A stretch of DNA of 64,000 nt from Owenia fusiformis (Eukaryota; Annelida; Polychaeta; Sabellida; Oweniidae), in assembly GCA_903813345.2 (NCBI GenBank), contig CAIIXF020000005.1:37267375-37331374 (forward strand), given 5' to 3'. This document shows, piece after piece, positions 47,427 to 60,200 of this stretch. The first letter of the stretch is position 1; each line of letters begins with the position of its first letter. Both the position numbers and the translations under genes were made by a program. The notes beneath the pieces are model-generated. The model worked only from the letters and a program-made list of their open reading frames with translations, did not search any database and was not told the DNA's origin.

Positions 47427-47453
47427 GGATGGATACAGCCTGTATCCATCCCG
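47427..47453. repeat. 27-bp near-perfect palindrome
   Basis: GGGATGGATACAG is followed directly by CTGTATCCATCCC with one base between. Flanking GAGCGGGGC / GGTCCCGCTC extends it. A T-rich stretch (47481-47560) with repeated CATTTTTTTCAAATTTTT follows. It may be a tiny hairpin element upstream of the death-domain gene. Confidence 0.6.
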
Positions 47454-47968
47454 GTCCCGCTCATGAAAAAAAATATTAATTTTTGTTCTAAATTTTTTTT
47501 TCAACATTTTTTTCAAATTTTTTTTAAATTTTTTTTTCACATTTTTTCAAATTTTTTACAAATCTCGCAATCTTTAAGACCAAGAAAACGTGTACCTTAA
47601 GAATAATTCGGTCCCTCGGGAGATACACATATTTCCCTTGGGATAAACCCTGTATCCAAAACCTCCCAGTACATAACCCTTATGTATTTCACTTTCTTGT
47701 ACCTGTACCTGACCCTTGAGGGTGTGAATGTACGCAATAAATATGCTACAACTCTACAATAACGTGTAATAGTACAGGTATACATTTAAAAAGATACTAA
47801 ATACGGTATATTGCATGCCGTGTGATTAAATGGTTCAAATATGAGAAAAATTGTGTGTAGCTACTAATGACCAAATCACAACCTTTCAGAGTACGTATAA
47901 AAACTACATTAGGTATACATGGGAGTGGAACTTACCCTGTACATAAAGTGACGAGATAGTGACTGAAA

Positions 47969-50545
47969 ATGCTGCTGGATTTGACAAAAATGCAGTTTAT
48001 GGTGGCATTTTTGCTGGTAACAATTAGAGGTAAATTTAGGACATGGTGGTCTGTCTCCCACCGTTCAATACGAGATTAGTTTGAAAATTTCGTTTTTCCT
48101 TTAATCTGTATTTTAGACATCAAGTGACATGATAATATATATACAAATGTTTTCAGCATAACTCTGAAGGTATTAATGAGATTTAGATGTATTGGGTATT
48201 TTGTAATCCAAAGTATTCTGTACTTTAAAACATTAACATTTTAGGTAATCTAGATGATAAATTCCTGTTGAGCATTTGTAAGCAAATACCGGGGAACAAT
48301 GTGCATGCGCTTGGGATTCAGCTCGGGATCAGTGATGCTGATATCCAAAATATAAAGTCAAGTGATCAACATGTCGCTGGAAATTGGGCATACCAGGTTT
48401 TAAATCTGTGGAAACAAAGACGAGAAAAGCATGAAAACATTCAGAGGCTACTTGCAGAAGCACTTAGAGAAATAGGAAGAGTGGATCTCGCACATCAAGT
48501 TCTCGAATATAAAAGATCTAAAAAGGTTGGAAGCAGGTAAAATATATGTTTGTCATTGTGAATTCCAGATTACACCATAAACTGCAAGATTCCGGCTATT
48601 TATGATGAAATCAAAAAATGACAGAATACATTTAAAACATTTAAATAATTTTTAGTTCAAAATATTCTGACGAACAAGTGGGGGAAGACGAAAGGAGTCA
48701 TACTGAAGAAAGTAATGATCGAAGAAAAACTGCTGAGACAACTGGTATAGAACACTTTTCTTAGTAGAAATGTTAGAAATTCGAGCAACGGATTTCCCGT
48801 ATTATGTGATAATTGTCTTTAATTGCTGAAACATGGTCTTGGAGAATTAGCTGAAAAAATTAGCACTTTAGAATAAACGTAATGTTAACTTATAGATTGT
48901 TGTTGACATTTCTTCTATTTTAATTCTATTGAATTCTATGTTTTATTATTTCATTTTTCTCAGTATCGAAAGCTTCTTTTCAGATTTTTCGTTGCCTGGA
49001 GGTATTATGATTGCGTTAACATTGGTCATATTGTCTATAGTGGCATGTGCATGCAGAAAAGTTAGGGTACCGGGTAGGTATCTTGGTTCCCAAAGTTAGA
49101 AACTTTCCAATCTTGAAAGAAATGTCAGATAGCAGCCTTTTGTTATTTGTAATATCCCGTGGCAAATTTTCTAGTTCTAACCATCGTCGCCTATTTAGAA
49201 ATACGTGAACTAATTCCCTCCTGGACTCCTATTATTTCTATTTGTCCCGACCAGCACCCCAACCTTAGAAAATTAGCCAATGGAGTGTTTATGTTTTACC
49301 AACAGAGATAATATTTGGGATTACTCAAGTCCTTTAATATGTAAATTCGGCCATCCATGCCTGGAGCCGAGAGCTTTTGGACATCTTTATTTCTGACATT
49401 TGAACTACCCCCTGCCCCCCTCCCTGGCAAATCCTGGTTTTACATCCATATGGATCCTCCATTTTATAGTTTATGCCTAGAGCATTATGAGTGTTTTAGT
49501 GAATGTTTTATGAAAATATTTGTATTTAAAATTACAATTGTAAAGAAAGTGAAAAGATAATCAAAAGGGGTCATAAATTGATTTGTTTGATTTGAGTTTT
49601 AAGTGCTGGTTTAAAAATTAAAAGGTATGGTTTAAAATTAGTTTCGTTTTGTTGTGTACTTTTAAATCGTTGTATTTCTCTTAATGTTTTATTATCTACG
49701 TTCCTACAGATTGCACCAAGACATTCAACAAAATGGCGGGTATGTCAGGTAAGAAAACCAAACTAAAGCAAACCGGGGAATTGGCTTGTTAAAGTTAAGA
49801 CAATGTATTGAAAGCTATGGACACGTCGATTTGCTTGTATAAATAAGATATTCTACTGGGTTTAAGGACCCTTGTTCTTTAAAGTTCATAAGGATTGGAT
49901 AAGTTCGAACATAAAATGATTTTCTTTTCAGCTCCTATTAAATGGGAATTGATGTTTCATGATATTAGCTTAACAGAAGGGGAGTTCAAAAAACTTGGCA
50001 AAAAGTTTGGATTTGACGAAGGACGCCTAAGTAATATGCAAAGTAGTTGTAAGCATGACGCGGAAGCGTGGTCTCCGGCGATGTTAACAAAGTGGTGGCA
50101 GAGACAGGACGGAGATGATGCAACTATTTGGAAAAAATTGGTTGATGGGCTAGAGTATATAGAAAGATTTGACATTGTTCGAGATTTAAGAAAAGTAAGT
50201 GACTTAGAAGTCCAATTCCCGGTCAACAAATTTAAAGGTTCTCTGAAACGTTTATTAAATATATTTATGTTTTATCAAGTTTTACTGGATTTGATTTGCA
50301 AAATTATCTGAATAAAAAGCGTTTAGACGTTTGACTTCATCAGAGAGTCCGTCAATTCCATTCCAGGTCATTCCAAGTCAAAACTTCGTTTTGTGAATTA
50401 CATTAATTTCGTTTTATTTTCAGAATCACAAAATAACTTATTAGACGATACAAGTTTACAAGAATACGAAAATGTGTCAATCGACACCTTTACAAACCAT
50501 AACTATAAATCACCAAAAATAATGAAACGATATCGCACTTTCTGA
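47969..50545 (+). CDS. Membrane protein with two death domains, one on each side of a helix
   Basis: Exons 47969-48029, 48245-48536, 48656-48744, 48984-49073, 49710-49748, 49932-50237, 50424-50545 give 999 nt, 332 residues. Residues 1-21 are a hydrophobic signal (FMVAFLLVTIRG end). About 23-110 is a death domain (LGIQLGISDADIQNI, VLNLWKQRR, LAEALREIGRVDLA). 118-147 is an acidic spacer. 153-171 is a helix (IMIALTLVILSIVACA). 192-278 is a second death domain (FKKLGKKFGFDEGRLSNMQ, MLTKWWQRQDGDDATIWKKL). Phases agree throughout. The strong donor AAA|GTAAGT at 50194 would give a 284-residue form ending NHKITY; the longer form ends with EYENVSIDTF. No known orthologue recognised. Confidence 0.7.
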
Positions 50546-50750
50546 CGATGAAGACAATGTTCCTGTTTAGGCAAATCAATAACCTTTTTTATTATTAATG
50601 ATTTTATTTCACTTATTGAAAACAATATAAACAATTACATATAAAAGCATACCAATCGCCATGTGGCATTACAGGTTGCTTTAAGTAAATTAAACATAGT
50701 TTTCATGTGGCTTTAGATATCACAAAACAGAAAGTAAGTAAAATATTGTA

Positions 50751-50756
50751 AATAAA
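50751..50756 (+). other. Candidate poly(A) signal of the death-domain gene
   Basis: AATAAA lies 206 bases after the longer stop codon. From here to 51600 no coding sequence is seen. Confidence 0.4.
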
Positions 50757-51601
50757 ATAGATAAACAATATAAGTTTTTATTTTATTTTATTTGGGTCCA
50801 GGAGGTTGAGAGATGCTATATGAGTCAAAGTTTTAACTTTAAATTCTAGTTGGGTGTATATAACACGTTCCAACAAAGTCAGTTACTATGTCAATGAGGG
50901 TATTTTGAGAATCTCGACAGAGGGTGTTTTCAAAAATAAGATATTCTAATTGGTCATTTTGATTTGTACATGTGTTTGTATCATAAAGTAGGTTATTTTG
51001 TCTCAGTGCAGCCAACATATCAATTCTTTCATTTATATGGCGTGGGCAAGATAGGAGAAAGTCAATAACCTTCATTACAACATCTTAGAATGAGAAAAAC
51101 TCAATTGGTCTATTTACTAATTATATAGGCCTTTGATATTATATCCAGCAACGGCGTTTATAGGGCAAAATTATATCACATCTACGAGGCAATATACTTA
51201 AGTCCAGAGACCATATTCATCCTAGGGACCCAGGTACTCCGGATTTTAATTTCTTTTAGTATTAACGCTGTACCCAGGTTGTGAGCGACCACTATGGTTA
51301 CATCTGAAATATCAAATAAAAATGCTAATAAAATGTAAAACGTTGTTATAGTTTTCTAAGAATTAGAAGTATTAAGCAACTGTGTATGAATTCATTATCC
51401 AGAAATAACGGTGTCAGTAACTAATATTGACATATATACGGATTGACAATTGACATTTCTCTTGAAAGCCCGTGCATACACAAAACGTTCTGACAAACCA
51501 TTTGTAGTTTCGTTTCAATTTATTTCATAGATTACAAACACTTGACATTATTAAGATATTTGTTCCGTTTTGTTTTCTAAATCACTGATCAGAATCAAGC
51601 G

Positions 51602-51621
51602 AAGGTAACGGCCGTTACCTT
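51602..51621. promoter_or_regulatory. Perfect 20-bp palindrome upstream of ATGGCGG
   Basis: AAGGTAACGGCCGTTACCTT is a complete palindrome. It lies 13 bases before AAGATGGCGG (51632-51641), a YY1-type motif often found at start codons of housekeeping genes. A binding site for a dimeric factor is plausible but unproven. Confidence 0.4.
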
Positions 51622-51634
51622 TACATTTAAGAAG

Positions 51635-51923
51635 ATGGCGGACGAAAAATGTCGATTTCGATATTTTTGTTTTCATCGAATTAAACCAGATTAAAGTTGA
51701 CGTAATGCTTTAATATTTGAACCAAATCAGGCTTATATGACATGGAAACTCTACCTTATAAACTACCGAGTGAAGACGAAGCTTTCTTTTAAGAAGTGAA
51801 GTTGAACGAATGCAAAGGGTATGGAAACTCAAGACAGTTGAATTCGATTTGAATGCAGCACGAAAAACAGGAGAAAATGATCTGATTTGTATACTACATA
51901 GTAGTATAGTACATTCGAAAAAA
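51635..51923 (+). pseudogene. Unidentified coding-like region with a possible frameshift
   Basis: ATG at 51635 opens MADEKCRFRYFCFHRIKPD then a stop. ATG at 51742 opens METLPYKLPSEDEAFF then TAA at 51790. One frame over, LLRSEVERMQRVWKLKTVEF continues through NAARKTGENDLICILHSS to a good donor AAA|GTAAGA at 51923. The last two pieces read as one protein broken at a CTTTTAAG run, or the second begins at an acceptor there. No function recognised. Could be a real first exon with an assembly error, or a pseudogene. Confidence 0.35.
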
Positions 51924-52345
51924 GTAAGAATGTTCTATTTCACAACGTCTCATTATTAACATCAACATGAAATACAAAATATAAGTAATAGATTATACTA
52001 GGAAACCTATGGAATTTATTAATGTTATTGACAGTAAGTATATGATTGTTGCATAGTGCTCATATAGCAAGTAATAATATGGGGAATTTTTCCATCTTTG
52101 GCTAATTTGAACAACCTGTCAATACGCTGTATTTGTAGTCTTCTTTTCCATTGATGAATCACCCTTCTATGAGCTGACCATGAAGGTAATGAACTCCTCC
52201 AGCCAATAATTCCATGAATGTACATAAACATTAATACATAACACTAAGTAAATTACCCTGTACAATTACCCTGGGAATTTATTGAATATTTGGCATCAAT
52301 TTGTGTTGGCAGAGTGTGAAAATGCCAAATAAATTGCCAATTTAA

Positions 52346-54199
52346 TTATTGTTTCTTGGCCTTTCCTATTAGGTAAAACTCATCATTAGGTCTCATATTT
52401 GTTACATGAGCCATCCTATTTGACAATGCAAATAGGCCAACAATAGCACCAATGTCCCAGGCATCCTCCTTGTCCAATCCATGCTCTTGTAGTCTTTTAA
52501 AGTGTTCATCTGTGATAGCCTTGCACGCACACACATCCATGGCAAACTCTAGAATAGCCTTCTCTCTGTCTCCTAGGTCAGAACATCTCCAGTTTATAGT
52601 TATCTGCAATCGTATCAATCACAGGCCACCTTACTGACTATTCTTACTTAATATTAATTATTAACCATCTGAAGGGTGGGGGATGAATTGAATATAATGT
52701 GGGCATAATCAGGAATAAAGAAGACGAGGTAATTTTACGGTGATTATTCTCAGAAAAGGAAAATACATGTACACATTAAAACTGTGAAGGGAGGACAGAC
52801 GAGAACTGAGACTCAACGTTGGAGCCAAACGTCTTAGATGTAGACAGTCGATACCAACCTGGTCTGCTAGGATTTTATTATTTGAATATATTCTGTGTAG
52901 AGCGCTATGGGCCACAACACAATAGATGCAATTGTTCTCAGCACTAGTTGCAACTACAATCATCTCTTTATCTGCTTTTGTAAGGTTACCTAAAAACAGA
53001 TACTTATGTATTTAGTACAAAGCCAACTTTCACTAATGCAAGGAGTACTTTTTTCCCTTTTATCACATGAGGCTATATTAGTTAAATTTTGGATATTACA
53101 GTAGGCCTACATGTATTTTCTCACAAATTCTATTTTGGTTGAAACATTTAGATGGTATGACAACTTTGAGTGTCCTCGTGTATGATCAAGGTACCAATAT
53201 TTGTCTCGCTGATTACAATTTAGCGGTTGCACAGTGGTGAAAATATTCTTAAAATCATGATCTGTCATTTCCATCTAATGTTCCTTTATTTTCTCACCTG
53301 TTTCTTTTTCCATCAGGGCATCATAATAACTGAAGAAAGCCTTAAACTCTGCAGGTCTGTGGGACAAAGTTTTAAATACATTTGGCAGAAATCCACCCTA
53401 CAAACAAAGTAAAACATACTTGAACAATCATATTTATGACAGAAGGTTTTACATTGTGCATCCAATTAGTATACATAAAGGTGGTCACAGAGACGAGAAA
53501 GGAGTTAATGGTCAAAGAAAATGTGCACTTAGTACTAATTCCAAATGATTTGTTTCACTCAAGATTCAAGTAAGCGTTTTTACCTTTGCTTCAACTTCTC
53601 TCATTTGATCCTTGATTTCCTTAGGTAATGTATCTCGATCTGGGATGGGAAATCTACTAGCAGGATAATCTATTGTTTTACTAGATATCAGTCTGTTTTG
53701 ACCTGTAAACTGAAATAAAGTAACCGCACCAATGTGTGCAAAAAGAAACAGCATGAAGTTGGCACTATAGATCACTTAGAATACATTAAAAATTCCGATC
53801 TAGATCTCGGAATACTTTACACCTAATAGTTATTAGAATCATAGTTATTAGATGTACATTGTATATATATTTCCCAAATGGAGGGGGCTATGGGCCCATA
53901 AACATCATCTCATTACAATTTTTTAGATGTGAATGATGCGCTCATTCGATTATATGACCATGACTATGATGTGCCCCGGGAATGTACCACGCCCCCTTAT
54001 GAAAACATCAAGTAGGCTATATCATTGTTTTCTACCAAAAAACAAAAATGACAAGCCATGCTACTTAATTAAACTAGAGGTTGACCATATCATTTACCAG
54101 TGTGCAACGGCTCGAACTCAATGGACATATTAATAATGAGGTTATCCAACTTATCGATTTGAAATCTGAAATCTTGGAAATAATTTGTTTCGTTGCCAT
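52346..54199 (-). CDS. AhpD/carboxymuconolactone-decarboxylase-type peroxidase-related enzyme
   Basis: Exons 54098-54199, 53584-53709, 53298-53397, 52859-52989, 52346-52603 sum to 717 nt, 238 residues. Residues 1-34 are Ser/Lys-rich with no acids except one Asp, a candidate mitochondrial presequence. Then SRFPIPDRDTLPKEIKDQMR and GFLPNVFKTLSHRPAEFKAF, typical of peroxidase-related family members. The core has Glu118 and C130-IYC-VVAH137, the Glu, CxxCxxxH proton-relay and redox site of AhpD. The last exon has DLGDREKAILEFAMDV and the helical C-terminus. Expected activity: thiol-dependent peroxide reduction; substrate unknown. AATAAA (minus) at 52278-52283. Divergent partner is the IDH3B gene. 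Confidence 0.85.
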
Positions 54200-54265
54200 T
54201 TTGGGATCTCCCCTGCCTGCCTCGCTTTCATATGCCTGACGTCATTGGGATTGTCCTAAATCAAG
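54200..54265. promoter_or_regulatory. 66-bp divergent promoter with CRE and CCAAT box
   Basis: Only 66 bp separate the two opposed start codons. The interval contains TGACGTCA (54237-54244), a perfect CRE palindrome, running directly into ATTGG (54244-54248), an inverted CCAAT box. Both ATGs have YY1-like contexts (CAAGATGGC for IDH3B, AAAATGGC for the peroxidase). No TATA box. Since 5' untranslated sequence must also fit, the transcripts probably start inside or overlap. Shared regulation is inferred. Confidence 0.65.
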
Positions 54266-57200
54266 ATGGCAAGTGTTGCTAGAGAAATTTTAAGATCCTC
54301 CAAAAAGGTAAGAATTGTGGTCGATGTAAGCACATACTGAAGAAAATGTATGCAATATATCCCAAGGTGTATATTGGAAAATCAATTTACCTTGAATTTA
54401 TAACTTTTTGGTGAATGAATCCATCTGATTCATTGATAGAATAATTGAGACCCTACAGTTGGGGACAAAAATAAATGACAGGTCGATTTTCGATCACCAT
54501 TTCCTAATTATTGTGGTCTGAAAGCCCATAATTTCCAATATTGTCTAGATACATATCCCTTAAAATTTGTATATTTTACATTTTGTATAATCTCATCCAC
54601 TGATTTATGGCCTCTTGTAAATTCTCTTATTTTTAACATGGGAAATCCTCACTTCAGCAAATCCACCTGTCATTTATTTATGTCCCCAACTGTATCTGTT
54701 GCAAGACTAGCCTAACGCCTGGCGTAACCGTCACCATGTTATTCAGTGTTTTTTAAGTAGCGCAAGGATCCTGCCATGACCGTGGTAATGTTATCGTGAA
54801 AGCCTGGTATAACCGCGACAATGCTGTATTATATTGCAATGCCTGCCATGACCGTGACAATGTAATATAGTTCTGCAAGGCTTGCTATGACCGTAACAAT
54901 GTAATATAGTACTGCAAGGCCTGGTATGACCGTGACAATGTAATATAGTATTGCAAGTTCAGGTATGAGAGAGGTAATGTAGAAATTTACGATTAGGACT
55001 GCTATAACCGTGACAATGTGTATTGCAAAGCCTGGCATTACCGTGGCAATGTAATATAGTACTGCAAGGCCTGGCATGGCCGTGACAATGTAATATAGTA
55101 TTGCAAGGCTTGGTATGACCGCCGTGGCAATGTGATATAGTATTCCAAGTTCGGGTATGAGAGTGGTAATGTAGAAATTTATGATTGCTATAAGTGACCG
55201 TGACAATGTGTATTTGAAAACCTAGCATGACCGTGACAATGCATTATGGGATCGCAAAGCCTGGTATGACCGTGACAATGTAATATAGTATTGCAAAGCC
55301 AGGTATGAGGGTGGTAATGTAGAAATTTAGGCTTAGTCCTACTATGGCTGTTATAATGTATTGCAATAACTAGTAAATATGTATGACATTAATGCCAGGA
55401 ATATCCTTAACAATTTTAAGTGATCGTCATTACAATTAAACAGTTTAATACTATTATCATGGTGTTTTACTACCTTAATCATGTCAAAATCAAAATAACT
55501 ACTATACATTAATATTCACATTCGCTTATAAACCACAATAAAGGCTACGGTCGCGCCAGGCTTCCACGATAACACTTCCAGGGTCATGACAGGCCTTGCA
55601 ATATAATACAGCATTGTCACGGTTATACCAGCCTGTCACGGTTATACCAGGCTTACACGATAACACTACCACGGTCATGGCAGGATCCTTGCGCTACTTA
55701 AAAACATTGATTAATATGGTGACGGTTGTGGCAGGCATAAGTCTTGCAATAGATAGCATGTGGAATAATTCGTGGATTTAGGATTGGAAATTGGATGAAA
55801 AATATGCTCTCAGGTTCAGACTCAAGTTTAAGATAATACATGGGCTCATAATCAAGATGTTTAAAGTTAGATTCTGGCCTAATTTGAACGATAAGTTTTG
55901 ATAATCAACGATTCAGGCTGCAAGTTTACTAAGATCCCTCGAACAGTTTTTGTCTTTTGGGAGATCATTTGTTAAAATCAACAAATGCTAAAGCCTTCTA
56001 CAAGGCTTTACTGAACACAGCTTGCTCAAAAGCCAGCTGACACACCGTTAGAATATACCGGCTTGTGAAGCGTTTTTCCCCAACTTCCAGCTGGTGCGCT
56101 GGCATAAGTAACGGTATTTAGGAAGATAATTGAATATTACTTGCCCTTTTTTTGACGCGTGGTGTCAACAAGTCCTATTTGTTGTGTAATTTGCAGTTAA
56201 ATTGGAGAAATTTCTGTTCCGACGCGCACCATTTTTTAATTTTTAGCGCATGCGCTCAATTTATTCTCTTCGTTGCAATGCCAACGGAACTTCCCAGAGC
56301 TGACTTCTGGTAGAGTAAACAAGGCTAATGGATACCATGCCAATACCTTGCAGCTGAAGATGTTTTTGTCACAAAAATGACTGACTCTGAAGCTTCTTCA
56401 GCCATATTGGTTGCATTCCAAAAATCATGATGCATTGTTTTTTCCACTCAACTATTTCAACCTTCGTAGCCGTCAGGTATGCTTAGGGAAGACAATATAA
56501 GGGCTCAGGGGGATCCTCCTTGGTACTTTTTGAATTTTCATGTTTAACCTAATTAAAAGAAATTACCTTCAAATATATACAACCATCAAATAAACCATGT
56601 ATTTTAAGTAAGCACAAAAAACAACATTCAAAATTAACAAATTTATTATTTCATTTTCAAATTCTCTCAATAAACAAATACATATGATATATATCAGGCC
56701 CGTAGCCAGAGAGGGAGCTGGGGAAGCGGAAGCCCCCCCCCCCCTAGCCAGAAATTCTTTCAAAATCATGCAGTTTTTCACCATTCTGAGAATTTTTTGC
56801 ATGATTTTTAGTCAAAATTGTGAAAAAGATCCCCCCTGGAAAAAGCTCCCCCTCCTGGTAAAAGCTGGCTACGGGCAAGTATATATATATACATCTTTAC
56901 AGCTGTGCAGCTATGCAGTTAGAAGACAGCTTCACTTACAACCTGCCAGGGCTGCCCTAGCAAGTTCTGAACCTGTGTCCAAGCCTGAAGGCCACCAAAC
57001 TGTAACAATGGTGCCAGGAGATGGAGTCGGGCCAGAACTAATGGCCAGTGTCAGGGAGGTTTTCACAGCAGCTGGTGTTCCTGTAGACTTTGAAGAAGTT
57101 TTTGTCAGGTATGGACTATAGATGTACAGTTGAGGTAGTGTCACTTTGTGAACTGTGATCCTGGAAAAATGAAAGTCAACTGATTATGACTAATAAACTG

Positions 57201-60200
57201 AGATTGAAAAGAAAATGTTTTGCTTTTGTGATTGAACATTCAAACATTCATGTATCCAGGCATCCATCCTTAATCCAGAAATGTCCGTGGTTATTCCATT
57301 TTTTCTGTAGTAGTATCAAAGTTCAATGTGATGGATGAGTCCATGGATTATCAGGAATGTGAAATATACACTAATCCTCATTGATTCTCCAGGATGAAAC
57401 TAGATTACTTTGATCTGAAATCCTAAATTTTAGTGATATACTGTAGTAGGGCATATACCATGCTTTATACAAATTTACATTTTTTGGTTGCAATTGTATA
57501 ATGTTCTTTTTATCACTGAATGTCACTCCAAAATTGCCTCTGGTGCAGTCACCATTGTTCATGTATGGTTCACATCTACTTTATCAAATATCAGATACAT
57601 TCATGGGAACAAACATTGCATCGAAATATAGATGTCATCCAGGTAAAGACAGCAAGGTTTGATTATAGATGTACATGTTATGATGGAATGAAATAAATAT
57701 TTTGAAGTGAATGTTTTATTTGTGTTAACAACCATCATGGTCAAGGACAAATTAGACTGGCCAGGGAAAAATGAGGGAAGGTCAAAGAATGTGATCGTTA
57801 AAATTCTATAGGAAACCCTCATAAAATGAAGTCTGCCTATCGTCTTATTATCAATGAATTCACTTTCAGTGAGGTGCAACCAGCTCAAAGTGCATCACTG
57901 GAGACAGTCGTTGAATCACTCAGGCGCAATGGAGTGGGATTGAAAGGCATTATAGCTACACCCTCTCAAATGTCTGGTGGAATTCTTCAGACACTAAATA
58001 TGCAAATGAGGTAGGTCAAGGTTCATTTCATTCATCTCCAAATTATAGTGGTAAAGAACTACCACATCTGAATGTTTAAATATAAAAATGTTGAAATGCA
58101 ATTTCTTATTCTACATGAGAGATGACTGAAAAAACGATGCAGGCCATGTCATAGTTATTCATAAACGTTTCGCGATTTTTTATAGTCTTTTGCCCATCCA
58201 TCTGTATACTGTTTTCTCTGAACCAATTTGTAGATGATTGGCCCTGGCTCGTACTTTTGCCTTGTTTTTGAGAAATATTAAGATCTGATATGTACATCTT
58301 TTTGTTTTTATTTCAAGAGATAATTTTTGAACTTCAATATAAAGAATACTTTACTCCACTTATCATTGTAAAGTTAAGCCTGTCAAACTTCTCTTATCTA
58401 TCTCTCCCGAATCAAAATACTTCTCGAATTCTATGCTAAAGTTGCCTTTTCAGGAATCACCTTGACTTATACGCCAATGTGGTCCTCATTAAGAGTCTGC
58501 CAGGTTATAAAACACGCCATAACAACCTGGATTTTGTCATAATACGTGAACAGACTGAGGGAGAATACAGCGCATTGGAGCATGAGGTTGGTTTGTGCAG
58601 TTGCTATTGTCACTACTAGAAGTGGTGACATATTTTTATAGCCTCCAACCTTTTTGTGAACGGTGGTCATTGTTCAGAGTTTGGCTTCTGTAACAATTTG
58701 CAATAACTTACAAGGTGGTGGGATTTTGTTATGTTATTGCCTTGTTTAAAACTTATCATATAACTACATGTATCATGTGTATGTAATTATACTATCATGT
58801 ACATGTACTTACATTCTCATGTACTAGTAGGTATGTACTTATATTATCATGTACCTATCATATAGAAGACCCACAGTATTGGAAATAGAAAATTTTGCTT
58901 GCGAGTATGAGTAAAAAAGATTTGTTAACTAAACTGGAAAAATTGGAGAACTAATATTGAAAGGCAAAACTGGATAGACTCAAATCAGTTTTTGAATATT
59001 TTATGTAAAAAATATAATATTTTAAATGACCATATTTTCAGAGTGTTCCTGGAGTAGTGGAGAGCTTGAAAATTATTACAAGAAAAAATTCAATGAGAAT
59101 TGCCAAATTCGCTTTTGACTATGCTACAAAACACAACAGAAAAACAGTAACTGCAGTGCATAAGGCAAACATCATGTGAGAACTATACTATATATATCTG
59201 TTTTGAGTGATTGAACATTACTTCTTGGCTCAGTGTTAATTAAATGCTTTTAAAACTCTTTAAATATTTTCCATGCAAAAGTTGCAAGTACTTTGTATAG
59301 AGTTAAAATTGACTCTTTATTACTTGTTACCAACTGTTAGTTTTCATTAAACCTAACCAAAAATTCACTTGAAATTGAAAAATTGTACAAAATCAGAGGA
59401 AAAAATTTAGACAGAGGCTGTTGACCTTCACTTGATTGCAATCCTTCTGATCTGATGGTACTACCTATGAAACATATGAAAGGATAATACTTGCATATAT
59501 TTTTCTAGGAAACTTGCCGATGGTTTATTTCTGGAGTGCTGTCGTGATGTTGCCAAGCTTTACCCAAAGATCAAACTGGAAACTATGATCATAGACAACT
59601 GCTGTATGCAGGTAAGAAAACAAATCACATTGTGGATGCCTGTTACATGTTTTTCAGGTTGGTTTATTCTTAATTAGTCTAGCTATGCCTTTGTGCCCCC
59701 ACTGTGTGAGAAGTTTCCATACCTGTGCAGTGAAGTAGTGTGGGGGGGGTTCACAGGGGCTTTGTAGCTTGACTAATTCTAAACATATTTATCAGTTCTC
59801 CTTTTCCTAACTTAAAAGTGATTTCTGTTGAAACTGCTTGTCTAAACTGTATTACATTGATTTGCCTGACAATACATAGCTGTAAAATGAAAATAATTTG
59901 TCAGTATTTTTCTTCATTTCATTTAACTCAGTGAAATGATCAATAAGTAGTGATATTGTCATGGAGCAAGAGTGACAAAAATGAAAATGGCAATCTTCAT
60001 CGATTGCATCCTCCAAGATCCAGAATCTGTACCCCCTGCTATAACCAATTTGGAAGCGCCTGATTAAAGGGTGATGCATATCGTTTAGCAAATCGAACGC
60101 TCGTTTCTGGTGTTGCTCACCGTTTAGTATAAAAGGCCCGATCCCGGAATAATACTCAAGGGTTCACAGGTTCGAGGTCGTTGTGTCAACACCTCTAACT

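Noticed and set aside
44084-48536. Single gene joining the Ig-sushi receptor to the death-domain exons
   Set aside because: Exon 8 ends with an in-frame stop beside AATAAA, and 47969 supplies a new start with a signal peptide in the right phase. Read-through splicing is not excluded but unsupported.
54829-55206. 125-residue minus-strand open frame with repeated YYIVTV-type segments, looking like a multi-pass membrane protein
   Set aside because: It is entirely inside the 39-bp tandem array. Unit length divisible by three keeps it open, and the hydrophobic repeats mirror the DNA repeat.
56684-56902. In-frame upstream extension of IDH3B exon 2 from ATG at 56684
   Set aside because: It runs through a MITE. 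The TCTTTACAG acceptor at 56902 and the phase-matched [14 protein letters not shown] exon at 54266 give a better start.
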